64,000 nucleotides of DNA, taken from Dehalogenimonas etheniformans. GTDB taxonomy: Bacteria > Chloroflexota > Dehalococcoidia > Dehalococcoidales > Dehalococcoidaceae. Below are positions 1 to 8,741 of the stretch, in pieces. The notes beneath the pieces are model-generated. The model worked only from the letters and a program-made list of their open reading frames with translations, was not told where the DNA came from and made no database searches. Position 1 is the stretch's first letter, and every line of letters starts with the position of its first letter. The stretch lies in contig NZ_CP058566.2 of NCBI RefSeq assembly GCF_014672715.2, positions 1,736,001-1,800,000 on the forward strand. The letters are read 5' to 3'. The position numbers and the translations under genes were made by a program.

Positions 1-2
1 AC

Positions 3-668
3 CTCCGTTTCAAGAATCCGGCGTTATTGGAAACCGCGCTGGTGCACAGCTCCTACCTGAACGAACGACCCGGCCAGGGACGAATTTCCAACGAAAGACT
101 CGAATTCCTCGGCGATGCGGTTTTGGGGCTTTTCATCGCCGATATGCTGTATCGGACGTTTCCCGGCGAAGACGAAGGGACGCTCACCCGCTATCGGTCG
201 ATCCTGGTGCGCCGCGAAACTCTGTCTCGGCTCGGGACGTCGCTTAAACTAGGAGAATACCTGTACATGGGGCGGGGCGAGGACTCAAGCGGCGGCCGCG
301 CCAAGCCAGCCAATTTATCCCGCGCCCTGGAGGCTCTCATTGCGGCGGTGTACCTTGACCAGGGCAGCGAAGCCGCCGGACGGTTTATAAGGCGCCTATT
401 TGCCGCCGACATCGAGCGGCTGGAAGCGCTCAGCGCCATCGCCGATTCCAAAAGCCGGCTGCAGGAGATCGTTCAGAGCCGGTTTCAGACAACGCCGGCC
501 TATACCGAAACCGAGATATCAGGCCAATCCGGCGAGAAAATGTTCGTCGCTACGGTATCGGTCAGGGAAGCAGTAATGGGACGCGGAGAGGGGCGGACCA
601 AGAAAGAAGCCCAGTCACGAGCCGCGCAACAAGCCCTCGATGAATTGGGGACACGCTTTACACCCTGA
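3..668 (+). CDS. rnc: Ribonuclease III, 5' end outside the window
   Basis: Endoribonuclease that cuts double-stranded RNA in rRNA processing and mRNA turnover. The open frame enters from the window edge: codons from base 3 already read as family sequence, so the true start lies upstream and the TTG at 27 is not the start. The family signature ERLEFLGDAVLGL with its metal-binding acidic residues is near the visible N-terminus. The last 70 or so residues form a double-stranded-RNA-binding domain ending in the Lys/Ala-rich KKEAQSRAAQQAL helix. The protein ends normally at TGA 666-668, and the small basic ORF follows 50 bp later. Confidence 0.95.
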   Translation, partial: LRFKNPALLETALVHSSYLNERPGQGRISNERLEFLGDAVLGLFIADMLYRTFPGEDEGTLTRYRSILVRRETLSRLGTSLKLGEYLYMGRGEDSSGGRAKPANLSRALEALIAAVYLDQGSEAAGRFIRRLFAADIERLEALSAIADSKSRLQEIVQSRFQTTPAYTETEISGQSGEKMFVATVSVREAVMGRGEGRTKKEAQSRAAQQALDELGTRFTP

Positions 669-718
669 GTTCGCTTTGTTAAACTTGGATTCGAATAAAT
701 TCAAAATGAGGGACTCAA

Positions 719-862
719 ATGGGACAACGAGACAAAGGCGGAAGAGAACAGAAAAAGGCTAAAAAAGATGCCTCCAAGCCGATCGTTTCATCTTCTTTCA
801 CACCGCCACCCCCACCTGTCGAAGTAATGAAGACCAAGGGCAAGAAACCCAAGGCTGAATAA
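719..862 (+). CDS. Small basic conserved protein (47 aa)
   Basis: A short ORF beginning ATG at 719 behind a purine-rich GAGGGA ribosome site and ending TAA at 860-862. The N-terminus GQRDKGGREQKKAKK is strongly basic, followed by a Ser/Thr stretch and a run of five prolines, then a Lys-rich tail. Small proteins starting with a similar RDKGxREKKKxKK motif occur in many bacteria, with no function known to me. It sits between rnc and acyP on the same strand and may be cotranscribed. The assignment rests on the start context and the recognisable N-terminal motif. Confidence 0.6.
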   Translation: MGQRDKGGREQKKAKKDASKPIVSSSFTPPPPPVEVMKTKGKKPKAE

Positions 863-877
863 CGGGCAACCATCAAA

Positions 878-1159
878 ATGTCTAAAACCACGGCGGTGCG
901 CCTGTCATTCGGCGGGAGGGTGCAGGGAGTGAATTTCCGAGATTTCACCAGACGGGAGGCCGCCGGTTTTAAAATCGTGGGTTATGTCAAGAATATGCCT
1001 GACGGAACCCTCGAAGTTATCGCCGAAGGCCAACGGCCGGACCTACTCCACTTTATCGAAGTCCTCATGTCCGGTCCACCCGGCGCGATCGTCAATACAG
1101 TCGACACCCAATGGGTCGAGCCAACCGGTGCATACTCCGATTTCCGCATAGCGTTTTAG
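878..1159 (+). CDS. acyP: Acylphosphatase
   Basis: Small cytosolic enzyme that hydrolyses the carboxyl-phosphate bond of acylphosphates. The 93-residue length is typical. The hallmark GRVQGVNFR near residues 13-21 provides the phosphate-binding loop and the catalytic arginine, and the later GYVKNMPDGTLEV supplies the catalytic Asn. The ATG at 878 follows the small basic ORF by 15 bp. Nothing unusual is seen. Confidence 0.93.
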   Translation: MSKTTAVRLSFGGRVQGVNFRDFTRREAAGFKIVGYVKNMPDGTLEVIAEGQRPDLLHFIEVLMSGPPGAIVNTVDTQWVEPTGAYSDFRIAF

Positions 1160-1231
1160 AATCTCCACTCTCCCCTTTTTCCCGTTCATTCTATTGTTCA
1201 GCAGAGAATTTAAAGGATATAATCTGACGCC

Positions 1232-1876
1232 ATGAAATTCGCCTGGTATTACCGGTTGGTGCGCCTGTCTGCGAGAATCGTATTCATACTCACCCGGGTC
1301 AAAATCATCGGCAAGGAAAACGTGCCAACTTCCGGCCCAATGCTGGTTTGCAGCAACCACATTCACCTGGCCGATCCGCCGCTTTTAGGTCTCAATCTGC
1401 CTAGATATCCTGTTTATTTCCTCGCCAAGAAGGAACTCTTTAACAATAAATTCGTCGGATTTATTTTCAGGGGATCCGGCACCATACCGGTTAACCGCAC
1501 CGGCGTCTCCGGCGAAGGCATCAAATTATCCCAGTCCGCTTTTAAACGGGGCGGTGCGATCATCATCTTCCCGGAAGGCAAGCGCAACCCGGCGGCGACA
1601 TTGTGCCAAGCTCTGCCCGGGGCGGCTTACCTGGCAGCCACCTTCGGAGTGCCGGTGGTCCCAACAGCCATCCTCGGCACCGAGAACATCAAAGGTAAAT
1701 GGTGGTTTTTGAAGCCGCGGACGGTCACCATCAAGTTCGGTAAACCATTCAACCTGGATGCAGGCTCGGATAAGAACGATAGGGACGCACTCGCCGCCCA
1801 AGGCGAGCGGATAATGAAAGCGATCGCCGAACTGCTGCCGCAGGCAAATCGCGGCGTGTACGGGGAAGAAGCGTGA
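1232..1876 (+). CDS. plsC: 1-acyl-sn-glycerol-3-phosphate acyltransferase (PlsC family)
   Basis: Membrane-associated acyltransferase that makes phosphatidic acid from lysophosphatidic acid in phospholipid synthesis. The 214-residue protein has the catalytic NHxxxxD motif (N42, H43, D48) and the substrate-binding FPEGKR at 114-119, in the usual order and spacing. A hydrophobic N-terminal stretch fits peripheral membrane attachment. The TGA stop overlaps the GTG start of ispH by four bases (GTGA), so the two genes are translationally coupled. The exact acyl acceptor cannot be read from sequence. Confidence 0.9.
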   Translation: MKFAWYYRLVRLSARIVFILTRVKIIGKENVPTSGPMLVCSNHIHLADPPLLGLNLPRYPVYFLAKKELFNNKFVGFIFRGSGTIPVNRTGVSGEGIKLSQSAFKRGGAIIIFPEGKRNPAATLCQALPGAAYLAATFGVPVVPTAILGTENIKGKWWFLKPRTVTIKFGKPFNLDAGSDKNDRDALAAQGERIMKAIAELLPQANRGVYGEEA

Positions 1877-2718
1877 AAATCGAACGGGCGGCGGACCTCG
1901 GTTTCTGCTTCGGGGTCAGGCGTGCCCTCGGCATTCTTGAAGATGCGGCACGCCAAAAAGGCGGAGTCGAAACCCTCGGCGCCTTGGTGCATAACCGCCA
2001 GGTCATGGCAAGGTTGAACGGACTCGGTGTCAGGACAGTGAACGACGTTTCCGAAATTACCGGAAAAACCGTCGTCGTTAGTTCACATGGCGTGGGTCCC
2101 AGAGTGCTGCAGGACATCAGGGAGCGCGGCATCGAGATCGTCGACACCACCTGCCCGTTCGTGCAACGCGCGCAAACGGCGGCACGCCGCCTGTCCGAGG
2201 CGGGCTTTTTCACCGTCATCTACGGCGACGTCAATCACCCTGAAGTGAGGGGCATACTTGGCTGGGCTGAAGGCCACGGCATCGCCACCTTATCGGCCGG
2301 AGACCTCGACAGTATCGAACTGCCGCGTCACATCGGACTACTGTCGCAGACGACCCAGGTTCCCGCCCGATTCATCGATTTTGCCAAGCGGGTCACTGAA
2401 ACTGCAATGGTCAAGGACGCCGAGCTCCGCTTGGTGGATACCGTGTGTCACGACATCCGCAAACGTCAGGCGGCAGCCCTGGAACTTGCCGGCCGCGCCG
2501 ATCTGATGCTGGTCATTGGCGGGCACCACAGCGCCAACACGCGACACCTTGTGGACCTATGCGCCGCCAAAACGGAGACTCACCTGGTGGAAACCGAAGC
2601 CGAAATCGACCCGTCGTGGCTTAAAGGTAAAAACCTGGTCGGGGTCACGGCTGGGGCTTCCACCGCGCCCGAGACCATCGATTCAGTGGTGCGCCGCCTC
2701 GAAGATCTAGCAGGGTAG
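1873..2718 (+). CDS. ispH: 4-hydroxy-3-methylbut-2-enyl diphosphate reductase
   Basis: Last enzyme of the methylerythritol phosphate isoprenoid pathway: an iron-sulfur enzyme that forms IPP and DMAPP. The three [4Fe-4S] cysteines are present at C12 (GFCFGVRRAL), C94 (DTTCPFVQ) and C192 (VDTVCHDI). Substrate-site histidines are at H40 and H72, and the closing TAGASTAP motif is present. Its 281 residues are the normal length for this single-domain form. The GTG start overlaps the plsC stop, placing both lipid genes in one transcript. Confidence 0.95.
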   Translation: MKIERAADLGFCFGVRRALGILEDAARQKGGVETLGALVHNRQVMARLNGLGVRTVNDVSEITGKTVVVSSHGVGPRVLQDIRERGIEIVDTTCPFVQRAQTAARRLSEAGFFTVIYGDVNHPEVRGILGWAEGHGIATLSAGDLDSIELPRHIGLLSQTTQVPARFIDFAKRVTETAMVKDAELRLVDTVCHDIRKRQAAALELAGRADLMLVIGGHHSANTRHLVDLCAAKTETHLVETEAEIDPSWLKGKNLVGVTAGASTAPETIDSVVRRLEDLAG

Positions 2719-2843
2719 CCCCTGCGTCACCAACCCCAGACTGCTTCGTCGCCATGCTCCTCGCAGAGACGGCCGTTGAAAACCCTCGCATCGAAAGCGT
2801 GCGTTATGTTAAAATTGTCTTTCGTTAAGGAGTCTCATTTACG

Positions 2844-3818
2844 ATGAAAAAGCGCGTTTTTTCCGGCATCAGGCCTACAGGCCGCATCCACCTGGGCAAC
2901 TACCTGGGTGCGGTGCAGAACTACGTGGCGATGCAGGATGAGTTCGAATGCATCTATTGCGTTGTCGATATTCACGCCCTGACGACGCTTGAAGACACCC
3001 ATCTGCTTAAGGAAAACGTCCGCGAAATGATCACCGACCTGCTGGCGGCGGGACTCGATCCAAACAAATGCGCCCTGTTCGTCCAGTCTCACGTGCCGGA
3101 GGTAACCGAACTCTTCACTCTGCTGGGGATGGTGACACCTCTCAGTTGGCTGCTCCGGGTGCCAACCTTCAAAGAAAAGGTCAAGCAGCAGCCCCAAAAT
3201 GTCAATTACGGGCTGGTGGGCTACCCGGTGCTGATGACCGCCGACATCGTCCTGTACAAGGCTGAGGTGGTTCCGGTCGGCGAAGACCAATTGCCTCATC
3301 TTGAACTGGCGCGGGAGATCGTCCGGCGGTTCAACGACCAGTTTGGCGACACTTTCCCCGAACCAAAAGCCCGCATGACCACGTTCCCGATGGTGGTGGG
3401 TCTTGACGGCCGTGAGAAGATGAGCAAATCGCTGAATAACCACATCGAACTGGCCGCTACTCCTGAAGAGACAATGAAGAAGGTAATGAGCGCCGTCACC
3501 GACCCTGCAAGAATGCGGCGTACCGACGTGGGACATCCGGAAGTTTGCAATATTTACAAGCTGCAGCAAAACTTCAACCCGCAAGCCATCGATGAGATCG
3601 CTTCAGGCTGCCGGTCTGCTTCCCGCGGCTGCGTGGAATGCAAGAAGCAACTCGGAGCTTCCATCAATGAATTCCTGGCGCCCATCCGTACCCGCCGCAT
3701 CGAGATCGCCAAGGACCAGGCTTATATCGATAGAGTGATGAAAGAAGGCGCCGAAAAAGCCCGGAGTATTGCCATGGTAACGATCACTGAAGTGAAGCAA
3801 AGAATGGGGTTGCTGTAA
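2844..3818 (+). CDS. trpS: Tryptophan--tRNA ligase
   Basis: Class I aminoacyl-tRNA synthetase charging tRNA-Trp. The HIGH-type motif appears as HLGN at residues 16-19 and the KMSKS loop at 192-196. The 324 residues match the short bacterial form. The ATG follows an AAGGAG ribosome site. The upstream 125 bp shows no convincing T-box or attenuator. Confidence 0.96.
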   Translation: MKKRVFSGIRPTGRIHLGNYLGAVQNYVAMQDEFECIYCVVDIHALTTLEDTHLLKENVREMITDLLAAGLDPNKCALFVQSHVPEVTELFTLLGMVTPLSWLLRVPTFKEKVKQQPQNVNYGLVGYPVLMTADIVLYKAEVVPVGEDQLPHLELAREIVRRFNDQFGDTFPEPKARMTTFPMVVGLDGREKMSKSLNNHIELAATPEETMKKVMSAVTDPARMRRTDVGHPEVCNIYKLQQNFNPQAIDEIASGCRSASRGCVECKKQLGASINEFLAPIRTRRIEIAKDQAYIDRVMKEGAEKARSIAMVTITEVKQRMGLL

Positions 3819-3896
3819 TCTGTCCCAGGTTTGAGGGTGGCTTTTCACCCTCTCCTTTTATCCTTTCCCATCGAGGGAGAGGAAAATGAGAGCGAT

Positions 3897-4751
3897 ATGA
3901 CTTCTGTAATACTGAAAGTCACCTGTCAGGACAAAAAGGGGCTCATCGCCGCGGTTTCCGGTTTCATATCACAGAATCGGGGCAACATCATCACGCTGGA
4001 TGAATTCGTCGACAAGGCTTCCAATACTTTTTTCATGCGGATCGAGTGGGATATCCAGGATTTCTCGATCGCCCGCGAAAAAATCGCCCCGGCGGTTGCA
4101 CACGTTTTCGCAAGCGGCGGTTTCGGCGGTAAATGGGAATTGGTCTTTTCCGATACCAAGCCCCGGATGGCTATCTTCGCCTCCAGGTTCGACCATTGCC
4201 TGTGGGACTTGCTGCTGAGGCATAAGGCTGGTGAACTGCGGTGCGATATCCCGGTCGTTATCTCGAACCATGAAGATCTGCTGCCTGTCGCCGAGTTCTT
4301 CGGCGTGCCATACCACGTCGTTCCCAAGACCTCCGAGAACAAGTTCCAGGCCGAGCGCAAAGAGTTCGAGATCCTCGAGGACTACCAGATCGATTTCGTC
4401 GTCATGGCCCGTTACATGCAGGTCCTCTCCGAGGATTTCCTGTCACGGTACGAGAACCGAGTTATCAATATCCATCACTCGTTTCTTCCGGCCTTCGAGG
4501 GCGCCAAGCCCTATCACCAGGCATTCGAGCGTGGAGTAAAGATTATCGGTGCAACGGCTCACTTTGCCACGGTAAATCTCGATAAAGGGCCGATCATCCA
4601 CCAGGCAACGCTGCCGATCTCACACCAGGATACGGTTGACGATCTCATCACCAAGGGCCGGGATATCGAGAAGAGAGTTTTATCCGACGGGGTGAAGCTG
4701 TATATTGCCAACCGTGTCTTTGTCCACGGCCATCGCACGATCATTCTTTAA
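3897..4751 (+). CDS. purU: Formyltetrahydrofolate deformylase
   Basis: Hydrolyses 10-formyl-THF to formate and THF, balancing the one-carbon pool. The chosen ATG at 3897 gives 284 residues, the family norm; earlier in-frame starts would add a non-homologous leader. An N-terminal ACT regulatory domain (about 5-85) is followed by a formyltransferase-type catalytic domain. Its active-site residues are N191 and H193 in NIHHSFLPAF, with D229 in the LDKGPIIHQ segment. It stands alone between trpS and a convergent group of small genes. Confidence 0.93.
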   Translation: MTSVILKVTCQDKKGLIAAVSGFISQNRGNIITLDEFVDKASNTFFMRIEWDIQDFSIAREKIAPAVAHVFASGGFGGKWELVFSDTKPRMAIFASRFDHCLWDLLLRHKAGELRCDIPVVISNHEDLLPVAEFFGVPYHVVPKTSENKFQAERKEFEILEDYQIDFVVMARYMQVLSEDFLSRYENRVINIHHSFLPAFEGAKPYHQAFERGVKIIGATAHFATVNLDKGPIIHQATLPISHQDTVDDLITKGRDIEKRVLSDGVKLYIANRVFVHGHRTIIL

Positions 4752-4758
4752 ACACTAA

Positions 4759-4821
4759 AAGCCCGTCCATGGTTTGCTTCGACGAGCTCAGCACAGGCTC
4801 GCGCTCACCACGAACGGGCTT
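4759..4821. repeat. Dispersed hairpin repeat / bidirectional terminator
   Basis: Arms AAGCCCGT (4759-4766) and ACGGGCTT (4814-4821) enclose a loop containing TTCGACGAGCTCAGC and CTCACCACGAACGG. A related unit, with the same GACAAGCTCACCACGAACGG core, is at 40594-40639. It lies between the convergent ends of purU and the RidA gene, so it could stop transcription from both sides, although the T-tracts are weak. Confidence 0.55.
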
Positions 4822-4824
4822 GCA

Positions 4825-5235
4825 TTATGGCTGATTAGACTCCATCACCGCGATAGCATCCATCTCGATTAAAAAGTCAGGGTTGGCAAGGCCAGACACT
4901 ATGGCGGTAGTGACGGCGGGCGGGTTAGGCCGTCTGCCCCAGAACTCTTGGAACGCCTCGAAACCCAAGAGAAGAGACTGTCCCTGCACGAGATAGATGT
5001 TCCATTTAACGATATTCTCCGGAATGCCTCCCGCGGCTTTAACAGCCGTTTCCAGATTAGCCAGAACCTGCTTGGTCTGACGCTTGATATCGCCTTTCCC
5101 GACGATATTTCCTGATGCGTCGATCGGGTCCTGGCCTCCAATATAAATCGTCTTAGTATAGCCGAGAACCGAGACAACGTTAGTGAATACAGGGTTCTTA
5201 TTCAGCCCGTCGGGATTGAAGTACTGGATTGCCAT
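4825..5235 (-). CDS. RidA/YjgF family protein
   Basis: Member of the Rid family of small trimeric proteins; characterised RidA proteins hydrolyse reactive enamines and imines from amino-acid metabolism. The 136-residue sequence shows the family pattern IYIGGQDPIDASGNIVGKGD and, near the C-terminus, PPAVTTAIV. The arginine that binds the carboxylate in true RidA is not obvious, so the substrate may differ. It starts 3 bp after the stop of the two-domain VOC gene and is probably cotranscribed with it. Confidence 0.85.
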   Translation of the reverse strand: MAIQYFNPDGLNKNPVFTNVVSVLGYTKTIYIGGQDPIDASGNIVGKGDIKRQTKQVLANLETAVKAAGGIPENIVKWNIYLVQGQSLLLGFEAFQEFWGRRPNPPAVTTAIVSGLANPDFLIEMDAIAVMESNQP

Positions 5236-5238
5236 AGA

Positions 5239-6138
5239 TTATGATTTTCCTTCGAACGCCTTCACAAGCGCTACGAGATCGATCTTCTTCATCTTGAGGA
5301 AGACCTTCATCATCCTCTCGACTTTAACTGTATCAGGGTCCTTCATCATATCTGTCAGTGCGGCCGGCGTCACCTGCCAGGAAACACCATATTTATCTTT
5401 GAGCCAACCGCACACACTCTCCTCGCCGCCTTCGGTCAACCGCTCCCAGTAGTAATCGATCTCCTTTTGGTCTTTGCAGTCAACCATGAATGAAACTGCT
5501 TCGTTGAAAGCGAATTTGTGCTCCAGGGCGCTGTCCATGGCGACAAATTTCTGCCCGGCGAGGCTGAACACGCCGTGGTTAATTGTGCCCGGTTTGTCTG
5601 CTCCGCCTTCCCCATATCGAGATAACATTACGATCCCGGAATCAGGAAAGATCGAAACGTAGCGATTGATAGCGTCCTCGCAGTGACCAGCTTGCCTGCC
5701 GACGTACATGAGGCATGGCTGTATCTTCTGGGTAGGCTTTTCAGCCAGCATCACCTGCCATGAAAGTCCGAATTTATCATTCAGCCACCCGAATTTTTTG
5801 GCGAAAGGGTAATTCTGGTATTCCATGAGCACGGACCCACCCTGGCTAAGGCCTGTCCACATCCGATCGGCTTCCTCCTCGGTTTGGCACATGATGAAGA
5901 AAGAAACGGAGGGGTTGAATTTGAAAACCGGGCCACCATTAAGAGCAATAAAATCATAGCCTTCGAGCTGGAACTCGACGGTTAACACCGACCCTTCGGG
6001 CATACCGGACACTTTGGCTCCCTCGGCGCCGTAGTGAGAGACGTAGCCCTTGCGAGAATTGTTAAAGAGTGAAGTATAAAGGGCAACAGCCTCCTCGGCA
6101 TTGTTATCGAACCAAAGGTTCGGCGTTATCTTCTGCAT
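5239..6138 (-). CDS. Two-domain PhnB-like VOC protein
   Basis: A 299-residue protein of two tandem PhnB/3-demethylubiquinone-methyltransferase-like domains of the vicinal-oxygen-chelate fold. Both halves carry the repeated pattern of W-x-x-L-x-x-GG and FGLSWQV / YGVSWQVTP (about residues 128-134 and 250-260). The family binds small molecules, but the reaction is unknown here. The ATG follows a good AGGAGG-like site. It lies in a minus-strand group with another PhnB-like protein, RidA and DUF1428, all small putative detoxification proteins. Confidence 0.85.
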   Translation of the reverse strand: MQKITPNLWFDNNAEEAVALYTSLFNNSRKGYVSHYGAEGAKVSGMPEGSVLTVEFQLEGYDFIALNGGPVFKFNPSVSFFIMCQTEEEADRMWTGLSQGGSVLMEYQNYPFAKKFGWLNDKFGLSWQVMLAEKPTQKIQPCLMYVGRQAGHCEDAINRYVSIFPDSGIVMLSRYGEGGADKPGTINHGVFSLAGQKFVAMDSALEHKFAFNEAVSFMVDCKDQKEIDYYWERLTEGGEESVCGWLKDKYGVSWQVTPAALTDMMKDPDTVKVERMMKVFLKMKKIDLVALVKAFEGKS

Positions 6139-6171
6139 AATTTCCTCCTAACTTAACAAGCGGGAATTTGA

Positions 6172-6582
6172 TTACATGTCGCTTTGGCCAAACTGGAGCA
6201 TCCAGTTGAAACCAAACTTATCGATCAACTGGGCATAGGTGCCAAAAAATTCTTCCTTCAAGGGTTGTTGAATCTGGCCACCCTCCTTCAATTTGGCGTA
6301 GAAGCCGTCGATCTCCTCCTTGCTCTGGCATACCAGAGTCAAAGCCACCGTGTTGCCGGGAATGCGCTGTTCCGGAGTCAGCCAATCGGAAGCCATAATA
6401 ACCACTCCATCTGCGCGCAGGATGGAATGAAGAATCTTGTCCTTGACCTCTGGGCGCTGAACGGCCATAGGCGATTGCCCTACGGTCATGATCTTCAGTT
6501 CGCCGCCAAAGATCTTTTGGTAAAACTCCATTCCCTGCTTGCAGTCACCGGCGAAATGAAGGTACGCATTTAGAATGGCCAC
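6172..6582 (-). CDS. Single-domain PhnB-like VOC protein
   Basis: A 136-residue single-domain VOC protein (MAILNAYLHFAGDC start, FGFNWMLQFG end) related to each half of the neighbouring two-domain protein. It is separated from that gene by 33 bp on the same strand, which suggests one transcription unit and an origin by duplication. A divalent-metal or small-ligand site is expected from the fold but cannot be assigned. Confidence 0.85.
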   Translation of the reverse strand: MAILNAYLHFAGDCKQGMEFYQKIFGGELKIMTVGQSPMAVQRPEVKDKILHSILRADGVVIMASDWLTPEQRIPGNTVALTLVCQSKEEIDGFYAKLKEGGQIQQPLKEEFFGTYAQLIDKFGFNWMLQFGQSDM

Positions 6583-6621
6583 GATACCCTCCTTCGATAT
6601 ATTACTGTTCTAGTGAACTTG

Positions 6622-6993
6622 TTATAAATCTACGATAGCCTTGAAACCGCCAAAAGCCGTCCGCTTGACATCGAAAGGCATCGGCTGATTTGGCTGGGTA
6701 TTCATAAACGGATCCGCCATCACTTTGGCGTTCACTTCGTCACGATGCTCCCGCGATTTATAGACGATGAACGAAAAGGCGACAGTCTCGCCGGTTTTGG
6801 CGCCGGCAATCTCAGGGAATGTAAGCCCTTTCATTTCTCCAGGCGTCTCAGGGTTCAGATCATCGCCTATGCATTCGACATACTCAAGCGCCCCATATTT
6901 TTTCCAGATCTGGCCGGATTCCTCTGCAAGTTTGCGATAGGCTTCAAGATTTCCTTTGGGTACAACGATAACAAATCCGTCAACGTACCTCAT
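6622..6993 (-). CDS. DUF1428 family protein
   Basis: A 123-residue cytosolic protein of the DUF1428 family, an alpha/beta-barrel dimer fold of unknown activity. Recognisable features are MRYVDGFVIVVPK at the start, the central ALEYVECIGDDL, and MPFDVKRTAFGGF near the end. The start at 6993 has an AGGAGTCTTGGAG ribosome site directly upstream; the in-frame ATG 54 bases earlier would add a basic leader unlike the family. It heads the minus-strand group of small putative detoxification genes. Confidence 0.85.
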   Translation of the reverse strand: MRYVDGFVIVVPKGNLEAYRKLAEESGQIWKKYGALEYVECIGDDLNPETPGEMKGLTFPEIAGAKTGETVAFSFIVYKSREHRDEVNAKVMADPFMNTQPNQPMPFDVKRTAFGGFKAIVDL

Positions 6994-7411
6994 CTCCAAG
7001 ACTCCTTTCCTGTTTCGCTTGTTCCGAATATAAAGAAGCGCAGACAACCGTTAATTGCACCTATGGATAAAAAAATGCCGGGATCTGCTACTTCGACCCG
7101 AGGTAGCAATGCCAGTCCAGGGACTGTTCCGCTTCCATTTCAGGGCTGCGACCGGAGAACCCGGGCAACGGCATTTGAAAACCACCCACCATCGGCGGAA
7201 CGGCGCATGCTTTTTGGCCGAGGCTTAGCAGCTGGCGTTCCGGAGGAACAGAGACAGCCGGCAGCAATGCTACCAAATGCGTATCTTGCACGACTTGTTT
7301 CGTGACCATCGCAATTACTTATACCCCATTGCCGGCGTGATTGGAATAGGTAGTTTTACCTAATTTTGCAGGGAAAAACCCGAGATTACAGAGGTTGGCC
7401 GGCTGAGAGGT
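6994..7411. other. Intergenic region without a convincing gene
   Basis: About 420 bp separates the DUF1428 start from the next minus-strand stop. It holds some short inverted repeats, for example GCTGGCGTTCC paired loosely with GAACAGAGACAGCCGGC around 7230-7262. A 73-codon minus-strand frame at 7088-7309 has composition and residue order unlike a protein. I compared it by eye with common riboswitch and SRP consensus sequences and found no match. Confidence 0.4.
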
Positions 7412-7798
7412 TCACCGTTTCGGTTTTCCAACAGGTTGGAACCGCATCGCCGACCAGGTATCGTCAATCGAAATCATGGCGATCCCGGCCATGCCGAACT
7501 TGGCCATCTCGGCCCATAAAATGTAGCGGTTAACATCGGCCGGCATTCTGGAGTTATTAGCTGAATAAGCGATCCATAACAGACCGCCGGGCTTCAATGC
7601 CCGAAGGATTTTCGGTAACTGAAGAAGGAATTCCAGCTTGCCAGTGACAAAAACCTGGATAAAATCAAGGCTCGCTTTGATCGATATATCGTCCATTACC
7701 GGAATCCCGATCCGATCCAGGTAATCCGGCGGAGCATTAAGGATGGCGGCTTGATATTCCCTTTTAAAGAGGAGTTTCTTGACTAATTCTTCGTCCAC
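7412..7798 (-). CDS. DUF3052-like hypothetical protein
   Basis: A 128-residue protein with alternating hydrophobic strands and a LNAPPDYL motif near residue 20, then LPKILRALKPGGLLWIAYS in the middle. This resembles the DUF3052-type group, whose fold looks like a degenerate methyltransferase Rossmann domain; no SAM-binding glycine loop is clear. It stands alone, tail to tail with nothing, and starts 60 bp from the divergent DUF488 gene, so a shared promoter region lies between them. Function unknown. Confidence 0.7.
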   Translation of the reverse strand: MDEELVKKLLFKREYQAAILNAPPDYLDRIGIPVMDDISIKASLDFIQVFVTGKLEFLLQLPKILRALKPGGLLWIAYSANNSRMPADVNRYILWAEMAKFGMAGIAMISIDDTWSAMRFQPVGKPKR

Positions 7799-7858
7799 TG
7801 AGCCAGCATATTACGCCGGTCTTTTTGAGTCAATGATAAATTGGAGTAAATTGGTCTT

Positions 7859-8212
7859 GTGACGATACAGATCAAGCGGGCTTACCAAGCAGCCGAAAAA
7901 TCAGACGGCTACCGCATTCTGGTCGACAGGCTCTGGCCGCGTGGCATCTCTAAAGAAAAGGCTGGAATCGACCTCTGGCTCAAAGAAGTGGCGCCGAGCA
8001 CTGAACTTAGGAAATGGTTCGGGCACGATCCTGAGCGCTGGCTGGAGTTCAAGTCCAAATACCGGACTGAACTCAAGGATCACACGGACCTAGTGGACCA
8101 GTTGAAGCAGGCTGAAGCTGACCACAAAACGATTACACTGGTTTATGCAGCCAAAGATGAGAGCCACAACGAAGCCGCTGTTTTGAAACAGGCGCTCGAA
8201 GCTACCAGATGA
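7859..8212 (+). CDS. DUF488 family protein (YeaO-like)
   Basis: A 117-residue DUF488 protein. The diagnostic stretch [14 protein letters not shown] is at about residues 22-35, followed by [14 protein letters not shown]. The family is widespread and uncharacterised, with a conserved Arg/Trp-rich surface. The GTG start at 7859 has GGAG about ten bases upstream. It ends 4 bp before the convergent end of the hydrogenase-4-like operon. Confidence 0.88.
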   Translation: MTIQIKRAYQAAEKSDGYRILVDRLWPRGISKEKAGIDLWLKEVAPSTELRKWFGHDPERWLEFKSKYRTELKDHTDLVDQLKQAEADHKTITLVYAAKDESHNEAAVLKQALEATR

Positions 8213-8216
8213 CAGT

Positions 8217-8741
8217 TCAGCCCTTCTGCTGAATCGCCCGCATAAATGTCAGGAGCCCGCGCATTATTTCGAGCGGAGAAGGCGGATTGCCGGGGATCTT
8301 GAAGTCGACGGGAAGGATTTTGTCGGCGGCGCCGAGAACCGCATAGCTGTCTTTGACCAAACCGATGCCGCAAGCATCGTCACCCACCGCCACTACCCAA
8401 CCCGGTCGAGGCATGGCTTCGAAGGTCTTCCTGGCGGCTTCGGCTATGGCCAGCGTCACCGGCCCGGTTATGACGATGACATCGGCATGCCGGGGAGAGG
8501 CGACAAAACTGACCCCGAAGCGCTCGACGTCATAATGGGGTGTGCCGAGGTTATTGAGCTCGATCTCCGCCGAGTTATCGGAACCCGAATCCACCTCACG
8601 GATAGCCAAGCTTCGTCCAAACACACGGTCGATTTCTGATTTAAGCACAATCCCGACAGTTTCGAATTCCTCGTCCCGGAAGGCGACCGCGCCAGCGCGC
8701 TTGGGCGAGAGAATATTGTTTATCAGACTTTTTGTGCTCAT
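8217..8741 (-). CDS. NuoB/HyfI-like small subunit lacking all cluster cysteines
   Basis: Last gene of the six-gene membrane-complex operon. The fold is clearly that of the 20-kDa NuoB/HycG/HyfI subunit: RSLAIREVDSGS at 43-54, VERFGVSFVASPRHADV at 72-88, VAVGDDACG at 117-125 and PVDFKIPGNPPSP at 144-156. In active relatives the four [4Fe-4S] ligands are C, C, C, C at the positions here occupied by D55, A58, D122 and N152. The proximal/N2 cluster therefore cannot be bound in the usual way. The rest is not decayed, which argues for a retained structural or conformational role rather than a pseudogene. It overlaps the large-subunit gene by four bases. Confidence 0.9.
   Translation of the reverse strand: MSTKSLINNILSPKRAGAVAFRDEEFETVGIVLKSEIDRVFGRSLAIREVDSGSDNSAEIELNNLGTPHYDVERFGVSFVASPRHADVIVITGPVTLAIAEAARKTFEAMPRPGWVVAVGDDACGIGLVKDSYAVLGAADKILPVDFKIPGNPPSPLEIMRGLLTFMRAIQQKG

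Noticed and set aside
2719-2843. T-box or trp leader in front of trpS
   Set aside because: The 125 bp shows neither the T-box core nor a Trp-rich leader peptide.
7088-7309. 73-codon minus-strand frame upstream of the DUF1428 gene
   Set aside because: Residue order lacks secondary-structure logic, the start context is weak, and the stretch has hairpins more like non-coding sequence.
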